In this document: piece after piece, positions 1-5,201 of the stretch | Layout of the letters: every line of letters starts with the position of its first letter | Numbering within the stretch: the first letter of the stretch is position 1 | NCBI GenBank assembly: GCA_014799985.1 | Contig: JAAVGZ010000062.1 | Span: 1 to 7,092, forward strand | Direction: 5' to 3' | Length of the DNA: 7,092 nt | Origin: Helicobacter sp. | Lineage (GTDB): Bacteria > Campylobacterota > Campylobacteria > Campylobacterales > Helicobacteraceae | The notes under the pieces: generated by a model | What the model saw: only the letters and a program-made list of their open reading frames with translations | What the model was told of the DNA's origin: nothing | Databases searched by the model: none | Program-made: the position numbers and the translations under genes

Positions 1-132
1 CAAAGCGGCGCTGTGCTGTGGCTTCGCCATAGCTTTGCGCGCGCTTTTTCTGGGGATTCTGTCATGTTGAGCGAAGCGAAACATCTCTATGCTTGGAATC
101 TCGAAAGATTCTACCTATCTGTCATTGCGAGC
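1..132 (+). repeat. Dispersed repeat element A, left copy
   Basis: This non-coding repeat is nearly identical to the reverse complement of 6833-6965. By eye the two copies align over about 130 bp with only short clusters of differences: near positions 7-10, at 18, around 74-82, and after 117. The element holds a terminator-like hairpin (2-50), a conserved stretch GGGGATTCTGTCATGTTGAG starting at 53, a GCGAAGCGAA core at 71-80, and a second conserved stretch across 83-120. It begins at or before the window edge, so its true left end is unknown. No transposase is present. It is probably a non-autonomous dispersed repeat. The mechanism by which it spreads cannot be told from the window. Confidence 0.8.
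2..50 (+). terminator. Two-tier hairpin with T-run in repeat A (left)
   Basis: The inner stem is GCTGTGGC (15-22), loop TTC (23-25) and GCCATAGC (26-33), with one G-T pair that would be a G-U wobble in RNA. An outer stem AAAGCG (2-7) pairs with CGCTTT (42-47), across an asymmetric internal loop. A run of five T follows at 45-49. This resembles a Rho-independent terminator for transcription entering from the left. Its activity is inferred, because the T-run overlaps the outer stem. Confidence 0.45.
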
Positions 133-217
133 GAGCACAACGTGCGAGCGTGGCAAGCAACGAGCAAGGAATCCCAACACGTTTGATTGCTACGAAGCTA
201 AAGCCTCTCGCAATGAC
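121..217. repeat. Dispersed repeat element B, left copy
   Basis: This 97-bp module is bounded by a perfect 11-bp inverted repeat, GTCATTGCGAG (121-131) and CTCGCAATGAC (207-217). Inside are further related pieces: a GAGCG-type core and GATTGCTACGAAGC near the right arm. The same layout recurs at 6742-6844. Sequences of the type GTCATTGCGAGCGAAGCGAAGCAATC are known as abundant dispersed repeats in many bacterial genomes and are often mis-called as short proteins containing 'CHCERSEAI'. No credible gene lies here. Confidence 0.75.
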
Positions 218-245
218 ACAAGACTATCGCCTTGCATTATTTTTT

Positions 246-257
246 GTCATTGCGAGC
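246..257 (+). repeat. Partial repeat B arm (GTCATTGCGAGC)
   Basis: A lone 12-bp copy of the B-element left arm follows the complete left B element by 28 bp. No matching right arm was seen downstream. It may be a decayed second copy. It lies just past the stop codon of the neighbouring minus-strand gene (281-775). Confidence 0.5.
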
Positions 258-280
258 AAGCCCTCACAACAGCAACCTCA

Positions 281-775
281 TCACACCCTCGCCAACAAAC
301 AAAAAACACCGCGCGATTCAAAGCGAGCAAGAATCTCATAATAGCAGCTTTGCAGCAGCTCATAGACGCTGCCCTCATCGCTACCATACGCAAACACGCC
401 CGCCGTTTGGGCTGGGTAAGGATTGCGCGCCGCCTTTTGGAGCTCGACAACACAAACAAACGAGAAGCCGCACAGCGGGCGCAAAAGGTCGTTTGGGTTG
501 GGCGTGCGGTGCAAAATCTGATTCAGGCACAAAAGCTCGCGATGGCTCGGCAGCAAACAATCGCTCGAGGGCGCAAAGGGCGAGGTGCGCAGCAACGCAG
601 CGAGCGAGCAGCCCTCCGCTGGCAGCGCGAGCGCGTGCGCGCCGCCCCAATCCTCGCCGACAATCTCGAAACACTGCGGCGATTGCCCGCAATGCGCCCG
701 CAAGGCGGCTTGTAGCTCTGGGGCAATGGCTTGGTATGCCTCGCGGAGGTCTAGCAACATCGGAATCTGCAACAT
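281..775 (-). CDS. Cysteine-rich hypothetical protein (164 aa)
   Basis: I do not recognise the family. The protein has no signal peptide or convincing membrane helix, so it is probably cytoplasmic. It contains nine cysteines (residues 29, 35, 56, 73, 83, 102, 108, 144, 159) that do not form an obvious CxxC metal motif. There is an acidic-aromatic patch EDWGG at 41-45 and an N-terminal helical segment (MLQIPMLLDLREAY). The ATG at 773-775 is chosen over the ORF's more upstream ATG because AAAGGAG lies 5 bp before it and a TATAAT box lies 22 bp upstream of the start. Competing plus-strand frames over the same DNA are Arg/Ala-rich and lack start signals. The C-terminal ~20 residues run into repeat-rich DNA and may have been extended or altered by it. 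Its neighbour across the intergenic region is transcribed divergently. Confidence 0.65.
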   Translation of the reverse strand: MLQIPMLLDLREAYQAIAPELQAALRAHCGQSPQCFEIVGEDWGGAHALALPAEGCSLAALLRTSPFAPSSDCLLPSHRELLCLNQILHRTPNPNDLLRPLCGFSFVCVVELQKAARNPYPAQTAGVFAYGSDEGSVYELLQSCYYEILARFESRGVFCLLARV

Positions 776-785
776 TCTCGCTCCT
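776..785 (-). promoter_or_regulatory. RBS deciding the start of the 164-aa gene
   Basis: On the minus strand AAAGGAG lies 5 bp before the ATG at 775. This supports the internal start rather than the ATG eight codons further upstream. Confidence 0.7.
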
Positions 786-797
786 TTCTTTTGCCAC

Positions 798-803
798 ATT
801 ATA
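798..803 (-). promoter_or_regulatory. TATAAT -10 box for the 164-aa gene
   Basis: On the minus strand the sequence reads GGTTATAATGTGG, a consensus -10 box of the kind used by the vegetative sigma factor in Campylobacterota, where a -35 box is often absent. The start codon lies 22 bp downstream, which implies a short leader of about 15 nt. Confidence 0.6.
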
Positions 804-827
804 ACCTTTGGGGCTTAAACATCAACA

Positions 828-843
828 TGGAACGCTTCTTGCT
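828..843 (+). promoter_or_regulatory. Sigma-54 (RpoN) promoter for the 202-aa gene
   Basis: TGGAAC, five bases (GCTTC), then TTGCT gives the GG (829-830) and GC (841-842) dinucleotides the exact 12-bp periodicity required by sigma-54. It also fits the Campylobacter/Helicobacter form GGAA-N6-TTGCTT. Transcription should start near 854, leaving a leader of about 23 nt that contains the RBS AAAAGGAG. In this phylum sigma-54 mainly drives rod, hook and other mid-class flagellar genes under the FlgS/FlgR system. H. pylori FlgR is reported to act without upstream enhancer sites, so the lack of one here is not counter-evidence. Confidence 0.75.
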
Positions 844-862
844 TTGTTATGTTCAAGAATGC

Positions 863-870
863 AAAAGGAG
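863..870 (+). promoter_or_regulatory. RBS deciding the start of the 202-aa gene
   Basis: AAAAGGAG ends 6 bp before the ATG at 877. The in-frame ATG at 808 is excluded because it would lie upstream of the predicted transcription start. Confidence 0.7.
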
Positions 871-876
871 CAACCC

Positions 877-1485
877 ATGACACAGCTTAACCTGATGAAT
901 ACGAGCAATCCTTACGAAAGACTCGCAAATTATAGCAAAACAGAGTCTAATAAAGACAAAGATTCGGAAAAACTTGCAGAACAAGGCAATAGCAATACAA
1001 ATGCGAACACAGCCCAAGCCACGACCTCGCAAGATTCGCTCGACAAGCTCAATGCAAGCGGCGAGCTCACAAACGCCACGACAGCATTGAGCGAAAAGAC
1101 GCTCAACGCGCTCAAGAGCCGATTGCAAAGCACAGAAGCCGAGCTCGCAAGGCTCGACCAACAGATTAAGAGCCTCTCGACCGGTTCAACAAACTCGATG
1201 AAAAGCGTGCTTGTCGGGCAAAACAATGTGGGTAGCACGACAGGAGCGGGATTGGCAGCGAGCGTGGCGGATATGGCGCGCGCCGAAGTCGCAGCGCGGG
1301 CGGAATCGGCTGCACAATCGGCAGATTCCAACGCAAACACAAGCAACGCCAACAGCGGCAAAAGCGAAGCCGAGAAGGCAAACATTCGCGAAGCGATGAT
1401 GCGCTACCTCTCGGTTGAACGCAGCGTGCGCATCGCCGAGATGATGACGCTCCAACAACAGATTGCCCAAGCACAAGGGCTATAA
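877..1485 (+). CDS. Coiled-coil, Ser/Thr/Asn/Ala-rich protein, probable sigma-54 regulon member (202 aa)
   Basis: No family is recognised. There is no signal peptide, no membrane segment and no cysteine. Residues 1-60 are polar and low in complexity (rich in N, S, T, K, Q) and probably disordered. Residues 71-100 form a likely coiled coil (LSEKTLNALKSRLQSTEAEL and onward). Residues 101-165 are Ala/Ser/Gly/Asn-rich. Residues 166-202 form an amphipathic helix ending in a Gln-rich tail. Absence of cysteine, a disordered N-terminus and helical bundles are common in axial or accessory proteins exported by the flagellar type III system, and the sigma-54 promoter points the same way. The flagellar role is an inference. 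The start is set by the RBS at 863-870. The 3' end overlaps the convergent 140-aa gene by 6 bp. Confidence 0.75.
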   Translation: MTQLNLMNTSNPYERLANYSKTESNKDKDSEKLAEQGNSNTNANTAQATTSQDSLDKLNASGELTNATTALSEKTLNALKSRLQSTEAELARLDQQIKSLSTGSTNSMKSVLVGQNNVGSTTGAGLAASVADMARAEVAARAESAAQSADSNANTSNANSGKSEAEKANIREAMMRYLSVERSVRIAEMMTLQQQIAQAQGL

Positions 1486-1494
1486 TCGCCCTTG
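1474..1494. terminator. Hairpin over converging stop codons, possible bidirectional terminator
   Basis: CAAGGGC (1474-1480), a 7-base loop TATAATC, and GCCCTTG (1488-1494) form a perfect 7-bp stem. It contains the TAA of the plus-strand gene and the TAG of the minus-strand gene in its loop and stem edge. No T-run follows on either strand, so classical intrinsic termination is uncertain. The position between convergent genes suggests a shared 3'-end structure. Confidence 0.45.
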
Positions 1495-1902
1495 CTTCGC
1501 ACTCTCCTCGCGCGCAAGGGCAAGCGCGCCGTGGTAGAAGCTCTCGATTCTCTCCCCATCACACAGGCAATGATAGACTTTTGCAAGAGGCGAGAGAGAA
1601 CGCGCATCGCTTTGCAAAACGAGCAGGTTTTCTTTGGTGAGATTCCATGCATAGCCGCATCGCGACAGCCCCTTTGATAGCAGCATCGTGCCGATGTATG
1701 CGCCATAGATTGAGGTGAGCTGCCACATCTCCTCGTCTTTGTCCTGCTTGTCTCGCAACTCTTTTTGGTGGCGGCGCAACACCTTGTCTAAAACGGCAAC
1801 GCTCTTTTCGGAATAGTCGAGGATATAGGGCTCTGCCTCTTTGATAGCTTGAGTGCAGAGGCGCAACACGATGTCTTGAATCTGTTGCTCGCCCTGCGTC
1901 AT
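1480..1902 (-). CDS. Hypothetical cytoplasmic protein, third gene of porin operon (140 aa)
   Basis: The protein has no signal peptide. An N-terminal helical region (residues 1-58) ends in a highly charged stretch (RRHQKELRDKQDKDEE). It is followed by a compact domain with YGAYIGTMLLSKG at 66-78, CGYAW at 82-86, and a C-terminal part with SPLAKVYHCLCDGERIESFY at 104-123. The pattern of a G-Y-x-G helix, an aromatic strand, then 'P..kvy..l..G....sf' is loosely reminiscent of DUF3806-like small domains, but I cannot confirm that. The start ATG at 1902 overlaps the TGA of the upstream gene (ATGA), which indicates translational coupling. An upstream in-frame ATG 18 codons earlier lies inside that gene and is disfavoured. 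It is probably co-transcribed with the DUF3373 porin. Confidence 0.75.
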   Translation of the reverse strand: MTQGEQQIQDIVLRLCTQAIKEAEPYILDYSEKSVAVLDKVLRRHQKELRDKQDKDEEMWQLTSIYGAYIGTMLLSKGLSRCGYAWNLTKENLLVLQSDARSLSPLAKVYHCLCDGERIESFYHGALALAREESAKQGRL

Positions 1903-2144
1903 TTGCCCGCGACTTGGTCTTTGTTGGGGTTGTCGGCTGCTTGAGCCACCAAGCAAGTCTCGAGCGTGCGCGCGTCAGCGTTGTTTTCGAGCTTGCGCGA
2001 CACCCATCGCTTGAGCTGTGCCATCGTCTTTTTGCTCGGGTCTGGGGCTTTATATTTGCTCATGAGCGAGCCACAATCTTCGGCATGGGCAAACGAAGCG
2101 CCCACGAAGCAAACAAGAGCGGCAGAAAGAATAATTTTTCGCAT
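1899..2144 (-). CDS. Small secreted periplasmic protein, second gene of porin operon (81 aa)
   Basis: A clear signal peptide covers residues 1-21: an MRK start, a hydrophobic core and AHA before the cut. This leaves a mature protein of about 60 residues. The mature part has exactly two cysteines (24 and 64), which could form a disulfide in the periplasm. It also has a Lys-rich helix with QLKRWV (43-48) and a C-terminal AADNPNKDQ stretch. No lipobox cysteine sits at +1. The start has a strong RBS (AGGGGGAG, 6 bp before the ATG). It begins 11 bp after the porin stop and ends in a 4-base ATGA overlap with the next gene. I do not recognise the family. The operon position suggests an accessory to the porin or an envelope role. 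Confidence 0.8.
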   Translation of the reverse strand: MRKIILSAALVCFVGASFAHAEDCGSLMSKYKAPDPSKKTMAQLKRWVSRKLENNADARTLETCLVAQAADNPNKDQVAGK

Positions 2145-2155
2145 AATCTCCCCCT

Positions 2156-3571
2156 TTAGAATTTGAGATTGTACATGAGCATGAAGATTTCAGCTGTACG
2201 GTCTACGGGGTCTGCGCCACCAAAAGCAAGCCCGTTGTTGGAATATTTGTTGTGGATATTCGTATAGCTTGCGCGCAAGAATTGGTTGAAATCGAGCTGA
2301 TAGATGAGATAGATGTCATGCACATCGCCGCGCGTGTTGCGAAAATCGAGCGGGTCATGAATGCTTGGGCGGCTAAACGCATACCAATAGCGGCTGCCAT
2401 GAAAGAACTCATAGCCAATCTTGAAATCGAGCGGCAAATCAACGCGCGCACCGGCATGGATTGCGAACGCGTTCTCGTTGTTGAGCTTGAGCCTGTCGGC
2501 AACGGCTTGGAGCTGCTGCAAAGACGCGTTCTGCGCTGCCATGCTGTCGAGCTGCGCGCGGGTTTCGATGCTGATTCCGTTTGCGCTCGCAACCTTGCGC
2601 GCTGCGTCATCGCCATCATCAGCTTTGGCGTTGAAATAGCTGCCGCTCACAAACCACGAGAACGGAAGCCCGAGCATTTTGTTGTTCTCAAAATGCAGAT
2701 TCACCACCTGAATGTCGCCCATATTCACGGGTCCAAGCGCGAGCGCTTGGGTGTTGATGGGCGCGCTATAATTGATGGTTTGGATATAGCTTAGAATCGC
2801 GAGGTTGTCGCCGAGCGCGCCGAGCGGCAGCTTGCCCTCAACTTCGGCAAACAGCAAATCGCCATCGCTGTCTTTTTGCACGCCCGTGAAATGCTCGTTC
2901 GAGCCGCTGCCCTCGACCCATTGATAGAATTTCGAATACCCCGCGCGGAATGTGAGCTGCGATTGGTCGAAATAGGTGGGCGCATAGGTGAAAATCAGCG
3001 CATCGCCGAGCAGATTCACAAGCAACGCAGGATAGGTCGAGAGCCGCCCCGAGTTGTTGCGCAGGTTGCTCCCTGGTCCATCGGTTGCGGGCTGTCGCCC
3101 GATTGTCGCGTGCAAGCCATTGAGAATCATATAATCAACATAGGCGCGTTCCAAAAACACGATGGGTCCGCCGTCTGCCGTGCGCCCTGTGGCGATTTCC
3201 ATAGGCAGCTTCGACCAGCCCATATCGCCCCAACCACGCGTAACAGACAAGCGCCCCGAAAATTTTGTCCGCTCGTTGACGCGTGCGTTCATATTGAGAT
3301 GTACTTCTGTTGCAAACTTGCCACCATTATGATTAGTTGTTCCGTTTCCATTAGAAGTATTGAAGCTTGAAATACTATTAGAAAACTCTAGCCCAAACTT
3401 GACTTTGCTCAACGTTGCCTCATACTCAATCTCATCAGCCCGCTCCTCTGCCTCATCGAGCCGCTGCTGCAAATCGTTGATTTGCTGCTGCAAGCCCTGC
3501 AATGTTGGGTCAGCAGCAAGCGCCATGTTGCATGCCAAAGCTGTTGTGATAAGCCATGGTGTTTTACGCAT
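2156..3571 (-). CDS. DUF3373 family outer-membrane porin (471 aa)
   Basis: This is a probable outer-membrane beta-barrel of the DUF3373 family found in Campylobacterota; its transported substrate is unknown. A signal peptide covers about residues 1-20. A short coiled coil follows at 21-50 (repeats of LQQQINDLQQRLDEAEE), which is usual for this family and may trimerise or contact the cell wall. The barrel region carries the family hallmarks ERAYVDY (141-147) and IGRQPATDGPGSNLR (157-171), then STYPALLVN. Alternating strands continue to a C-terminal Phe (YNLKF), the outer-membrane assembly signal. Residues 319-363 are Ala/Gln-rich and predicted helical, lying between strands. The start is supported by the RBS AAAAGGGAG and a -10 box. 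It is the first gene of a three-gene minus-strand operon, and its promoter lies in the 44 bp after the thrC stop. Confidence 0.88.
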   Translation of the reverse strand: MRKTPWLITTALACNMALAADPTLQGLQQQINDLQQRLDEAEERADEIEYEATLSKVKFGLEFSNSISSFNTSNGNGTTNHNGGKFATEVHLNMNARVNERTKFSGRLSVTRGWGDMGWSKLPMEIATGRTADGGPIVFLERAYVDYMILNGLHATIGRQPATDGPGSNLRNNSGRLSTYPALLVNLLGDALIFTYAPTYFDQSQLTFRAGYSKFYQWVEGSGSNEHFTGVQKDSDGDLLFAEVEGKLPLGALGDNLAILSYIQTINYSAPINTQALALGPVNMGDIQVVNLHFENNKMLGLPFSWFVSGSYFNAKADDGDDAARKVASANGISIETRAQLDSMAAQNASLQQLQAVADRLKLNNENAFAIHAGARVDLPLDFKIGYEFFHGSRYWYAFSRPSIHDPLDFRNTRGDVHDIYLIYQLDFNQFLRASYTNIHNKYSNNGLAFGGADPVDRTAEIFMLMYNLKF

Positions 3572-3576
3572 TCTCT

Positions 3577-3585
3577 CTCCCTTTT
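3577..3585 (-). promoter_or_regulatory. RBS of the DUF3373 porin gene
   Basis: On the minus strand AAAAGGGAG lies 5 bp before the ATG at 3569-3571, fixing the start of the signal-peptide-bearing reading frame. Confidence 0.65.
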
Positions 3586-3597
3586 GTCATTTGATTT

Positions 3598-3603
3598 ATT
3601 ATA
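3598..3603 (-). promoter_or_regulatory. TATAAT -10 box of the porin operon
   Basis: On the minus strand the sequence reads GCTATAATAAAT, a consensus -10 box 26 bp before the porin start codon and only 12 bp after the thrC stop codon. No -35 is evident, as is usual in this phylum. Read-through from thrC remains possible because no terminator separates the two genes. Confidence 0.6.
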
Positions 3604-3615
3604 GCATAAAACTGC

Positions 3616-5067
3616 TCAAAGTGTTGTAATCCAGTCCAAAATATCCCCGCTAATTTGGCTCGGCGCAAGCGTTTTGTTGTGAATCTCCTCTTTGTCAAAC
3701 AGCGATTCGATGCTCGGGGCAATCGGCGCGTTGAGCGTTTTCGCGACAAACGCGAGGGCGTCTTTGTCGCCCAGCTTGCCCTTGCCCAGAGCCTGCGCCA
3801 CGGTGGGCGCGAACTTCGTCCATTCCGCTGTCGAAACGACAATCTTGGCGCGCGTGCTGATGTTGTTGAACTGCTCGTATGCCTTGAGCGCCGTGGCGGT
3901 GTGGGGGTCGACAAGATGCCCGAGCTTGGCATAGCGCGCGATGAGCAAGCGGCATTCCTCGTCTGTGCAGAATGTCGCATCAAAGTAGTTTTGAATCTCC
4001 ATGTACTCTTTGGCGCTAAGCGCATAGATTTTCTTGCTATCGAGCGATTCGAGCAGCTCGCGCGTGCGGCTTGCGCCAAAAAGCATATAGAGAATGCGCT
4101 CGACATTCGAGCTCTTGAGAATGTCCATGGCGGGCGATTGCGTCTGTTTGAGCGCACGCTCTTTGATGTCGTACACGCCGCGCGTAATCCAATCTGTCAA
4201 GACATTGTTCGCGTTGCTTGCGATGACCACCTTGCCAATGTCAAACCCAATCAGCTTGGCATAGAACGCGCCGAGCGCATTGCCAAAGTTGCCGCTTGGG
4301 ACAATGATGTCGACGCCGCGTTCGGGGAAGCCGAGCGATGTGTAGGCATGGTAGACAATCTGAAAGATGATGCGCCCGAAATTCACAGAGTTTGCCGCCG
4401 AGAGACGGAATCTCCGCGCTTCTAGCGCTTGTTTGAAGCCATCATCGGCGAGCAGCCTCTTGAGCGCGCTTTGCGCATCGTCAAAGTTGCCATCGATTCC
4501 AAGAACGCGGACATTGGGCGCGTTCACGGTCGTCATCTGGCGGCGCTGCACATCGCTTGTCCCGTTTTTGGGATAGAGGCAAACGACAAAGACATTCGCA
4601 TCGTTTTGGAACGCTTGGAGCGTGGCTGGTCCTGTGTCGCCGCTCGTTGCCACGAGAATCAGATAACGTTCTTTGCGCTTTTGGGCGAGCGCACACAGAA
4701 TCGCCCCAAACGGCTGAAGCGCCATGTCTTTGAACGCGCGCGTGGGTCCATGAAAGAGCTCTTGAATGTATAGAGAATCATTGACCTTGCGCAAAGCCAC
4801 AGGCTCGTTTGGGTTGTCAAAGCGGCGATAGGTCGAAAGCGCGCTATCCAAAACGGCTGAATCGAGGTTGATTCCCAAGAATGTGAAAATTTCCTTGGTG
4901 AAGTCAATATAGGACAGCTTTTGCAGCTTGCGCATTTCGATGGTGTTGAGCACAGGCAAACGTTCTGGGGCGAACAATCCGCCAAAATCCGCGCTTGGAT
5001 TGAGGATTGCCGTCTCAAAGTCGACGATTCTTGGAGATTGCACATCTCCTCGTGTTTGTCGCAACAT
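3616..5067 (-). CDS. thrC: Threonine synthase (483 aa)
   Basis: ThrC converts O-phosphohomoserine to threonine with pyridoxal phosphate in the cytoplasm, the last step of threonine biosynthesis. The N-terminal domain has the family signature FETAILNPSADFGGLFAPE near residue 17. The PLP-lysine motif HGPTRAFKDMALQPFG spans 106-121, with Lys113 as the predicted Schiff-base residue. Phosphate and cofactor contacts are expected from ATSGDTG (140-146), SANSVNFGRI and VPSGNFGNALGAF (257-269). The length of 483 fits the longer fungal/proteobacterial type rather than the ~430-residue E. coli form. The start ATG at 5065-5067 is preceded by GGAGGTGG. No other threonine-pathway genes adjoin it. It lies between two porin genes on the same strand, each with its own likely promoter. 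The frame appears intact and all key motifs are present. Confidence 0.97.
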   Translation of the reverse strand: MLRQTRGDVQSPRIVDFETAILNPSADFGGLFAPERLPVLNTIEMRKLQKLSYIDFTKEIFTFLGINLDSAVLDSALSTYRRFDNPNEPVALRKVNDSLYIQELFHGPTRAFKDMALQPFGAILCALAQKRKERYLILVATSGDTGPATLQAFQNDANVFVVCLYPKNGTSDVQRRQMTTVNAPNVRVLGIDGNFDDAQSALKRLLADDGFKQALEARRFRLSAANSVNFGRIIFQIVYHAYTSLGFPERGVDIIVPSGNFGNALGAFYAKLIGFDIGKVVIASNANNVLTDWITRGVYDIKERALKQTQSPAMDILKSSNVERILYMLFGASRTRELLESLDSKKIYALSAKEYMEIQNYFDATFCTDEECRLLIARYAKLGHLVDPHTATALKAYEQFNNISTRAKIVVSTAEWTKFAPTVAQALGKGKLGDKDALAFVAKTLNAPIAPSIESLFDKEEIHNKTLAPSQISGDILDWITTL

Positions 5068-5070
5068 AAA

Positions 5071-5078
5071 CCACCTCC
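5071..5078 (-). promoter_or_regulatory. RBS of thrC
   Basis: On the minus strand GGAGGTGG lies 3 bp before the thrC ATG. The core GGAGG itself is 6 bp away, which is a strong site. Confidence 0.65.
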
Positions 5079-5108
5079 AGCTATTTCGATGTTTACAAGT
5101 ACTATATA

Positions 5109-5114
5109 ATCATA
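5109..5114 (-). promoter_or_regulatory. Probable -10 box of thrC
   Basis: The minus strand reads TTTGCTATGATTATATAGT. TATGAT at 5109-5114 is the best -10 candidate, with the overlapping TATATA as an alternative. This would give a leader of about 35 nt. No leader peptide or attenuator was seen. Confidence 0.45.
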
Positions 5115-5180
5115 GCAAACAAAACCTGAAACATCTATAAAGCTAGCACAACATGCGCGCAAACGCGCCCCATTGCACGC

Positions 5181-5201
5181 AAAAAAATTAGCAAATTTTT
5201 A
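5181..5201 (-). terminator. AT-rich hairpin at the end of the Opr porin gene
   Basis: On the minus strand AAAAATT (5200-5194), loop TGCT and AATTTTT (5189-5183) form a 7-bp A/T-only stem that begins within the stop codon TAA and runs into T bases. The stem is weak, so termination here is plausible but uncertain. A GCGCG/CGCGC-rich stretch lies just downstream, near 5155-5170. Confidence 0.35.

Noticed and set aside
121..217. CRISPR array formed by repeated GTCATTGCGAG units
   Set aside because: The units are inverted and irregularly spaced, and no constant-length spacers or cas genes are present.
89..804. Long plus-strand open frames (208, 190 and 82 residues) across the left repeat and the orphan gene
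   Set aside because: They are Arg/Ala/Gln-rich, lack ribosome binding sites and run through repeat DNA. The minus-strand frame 281-775 has both an RBS and a -10 box.
930..1385. Minus-strand 151-codon frame rich in Leu/Ala/Ser
   Set aside because: It looks hydrophobic only because it is antisense to Ser/Glu/Asn/Ala-rich codons. The sigma-54 promoter and RBS support the plus strand.
2252..2794. Plus-strand 180-codon open frame antisense to the DUF3373 gene
   Set aside because: It is a shadow frame with no RBS. The opposite strand encodes a full-length porin with family motifs.
3655..4425. Plus-strand 256-codon open frame antisense to thrC
   Set aside because: It is a shadow of thrC, with Arg-rich composition, no start signals and a complete ThrC protein on the other strand.
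5068..5198. thr operon attenuator or leader peptide upstream of thrC
   Set aside because: No short open frame rich in Thr/Ile codons and no alternating hairpins were found in the leader.
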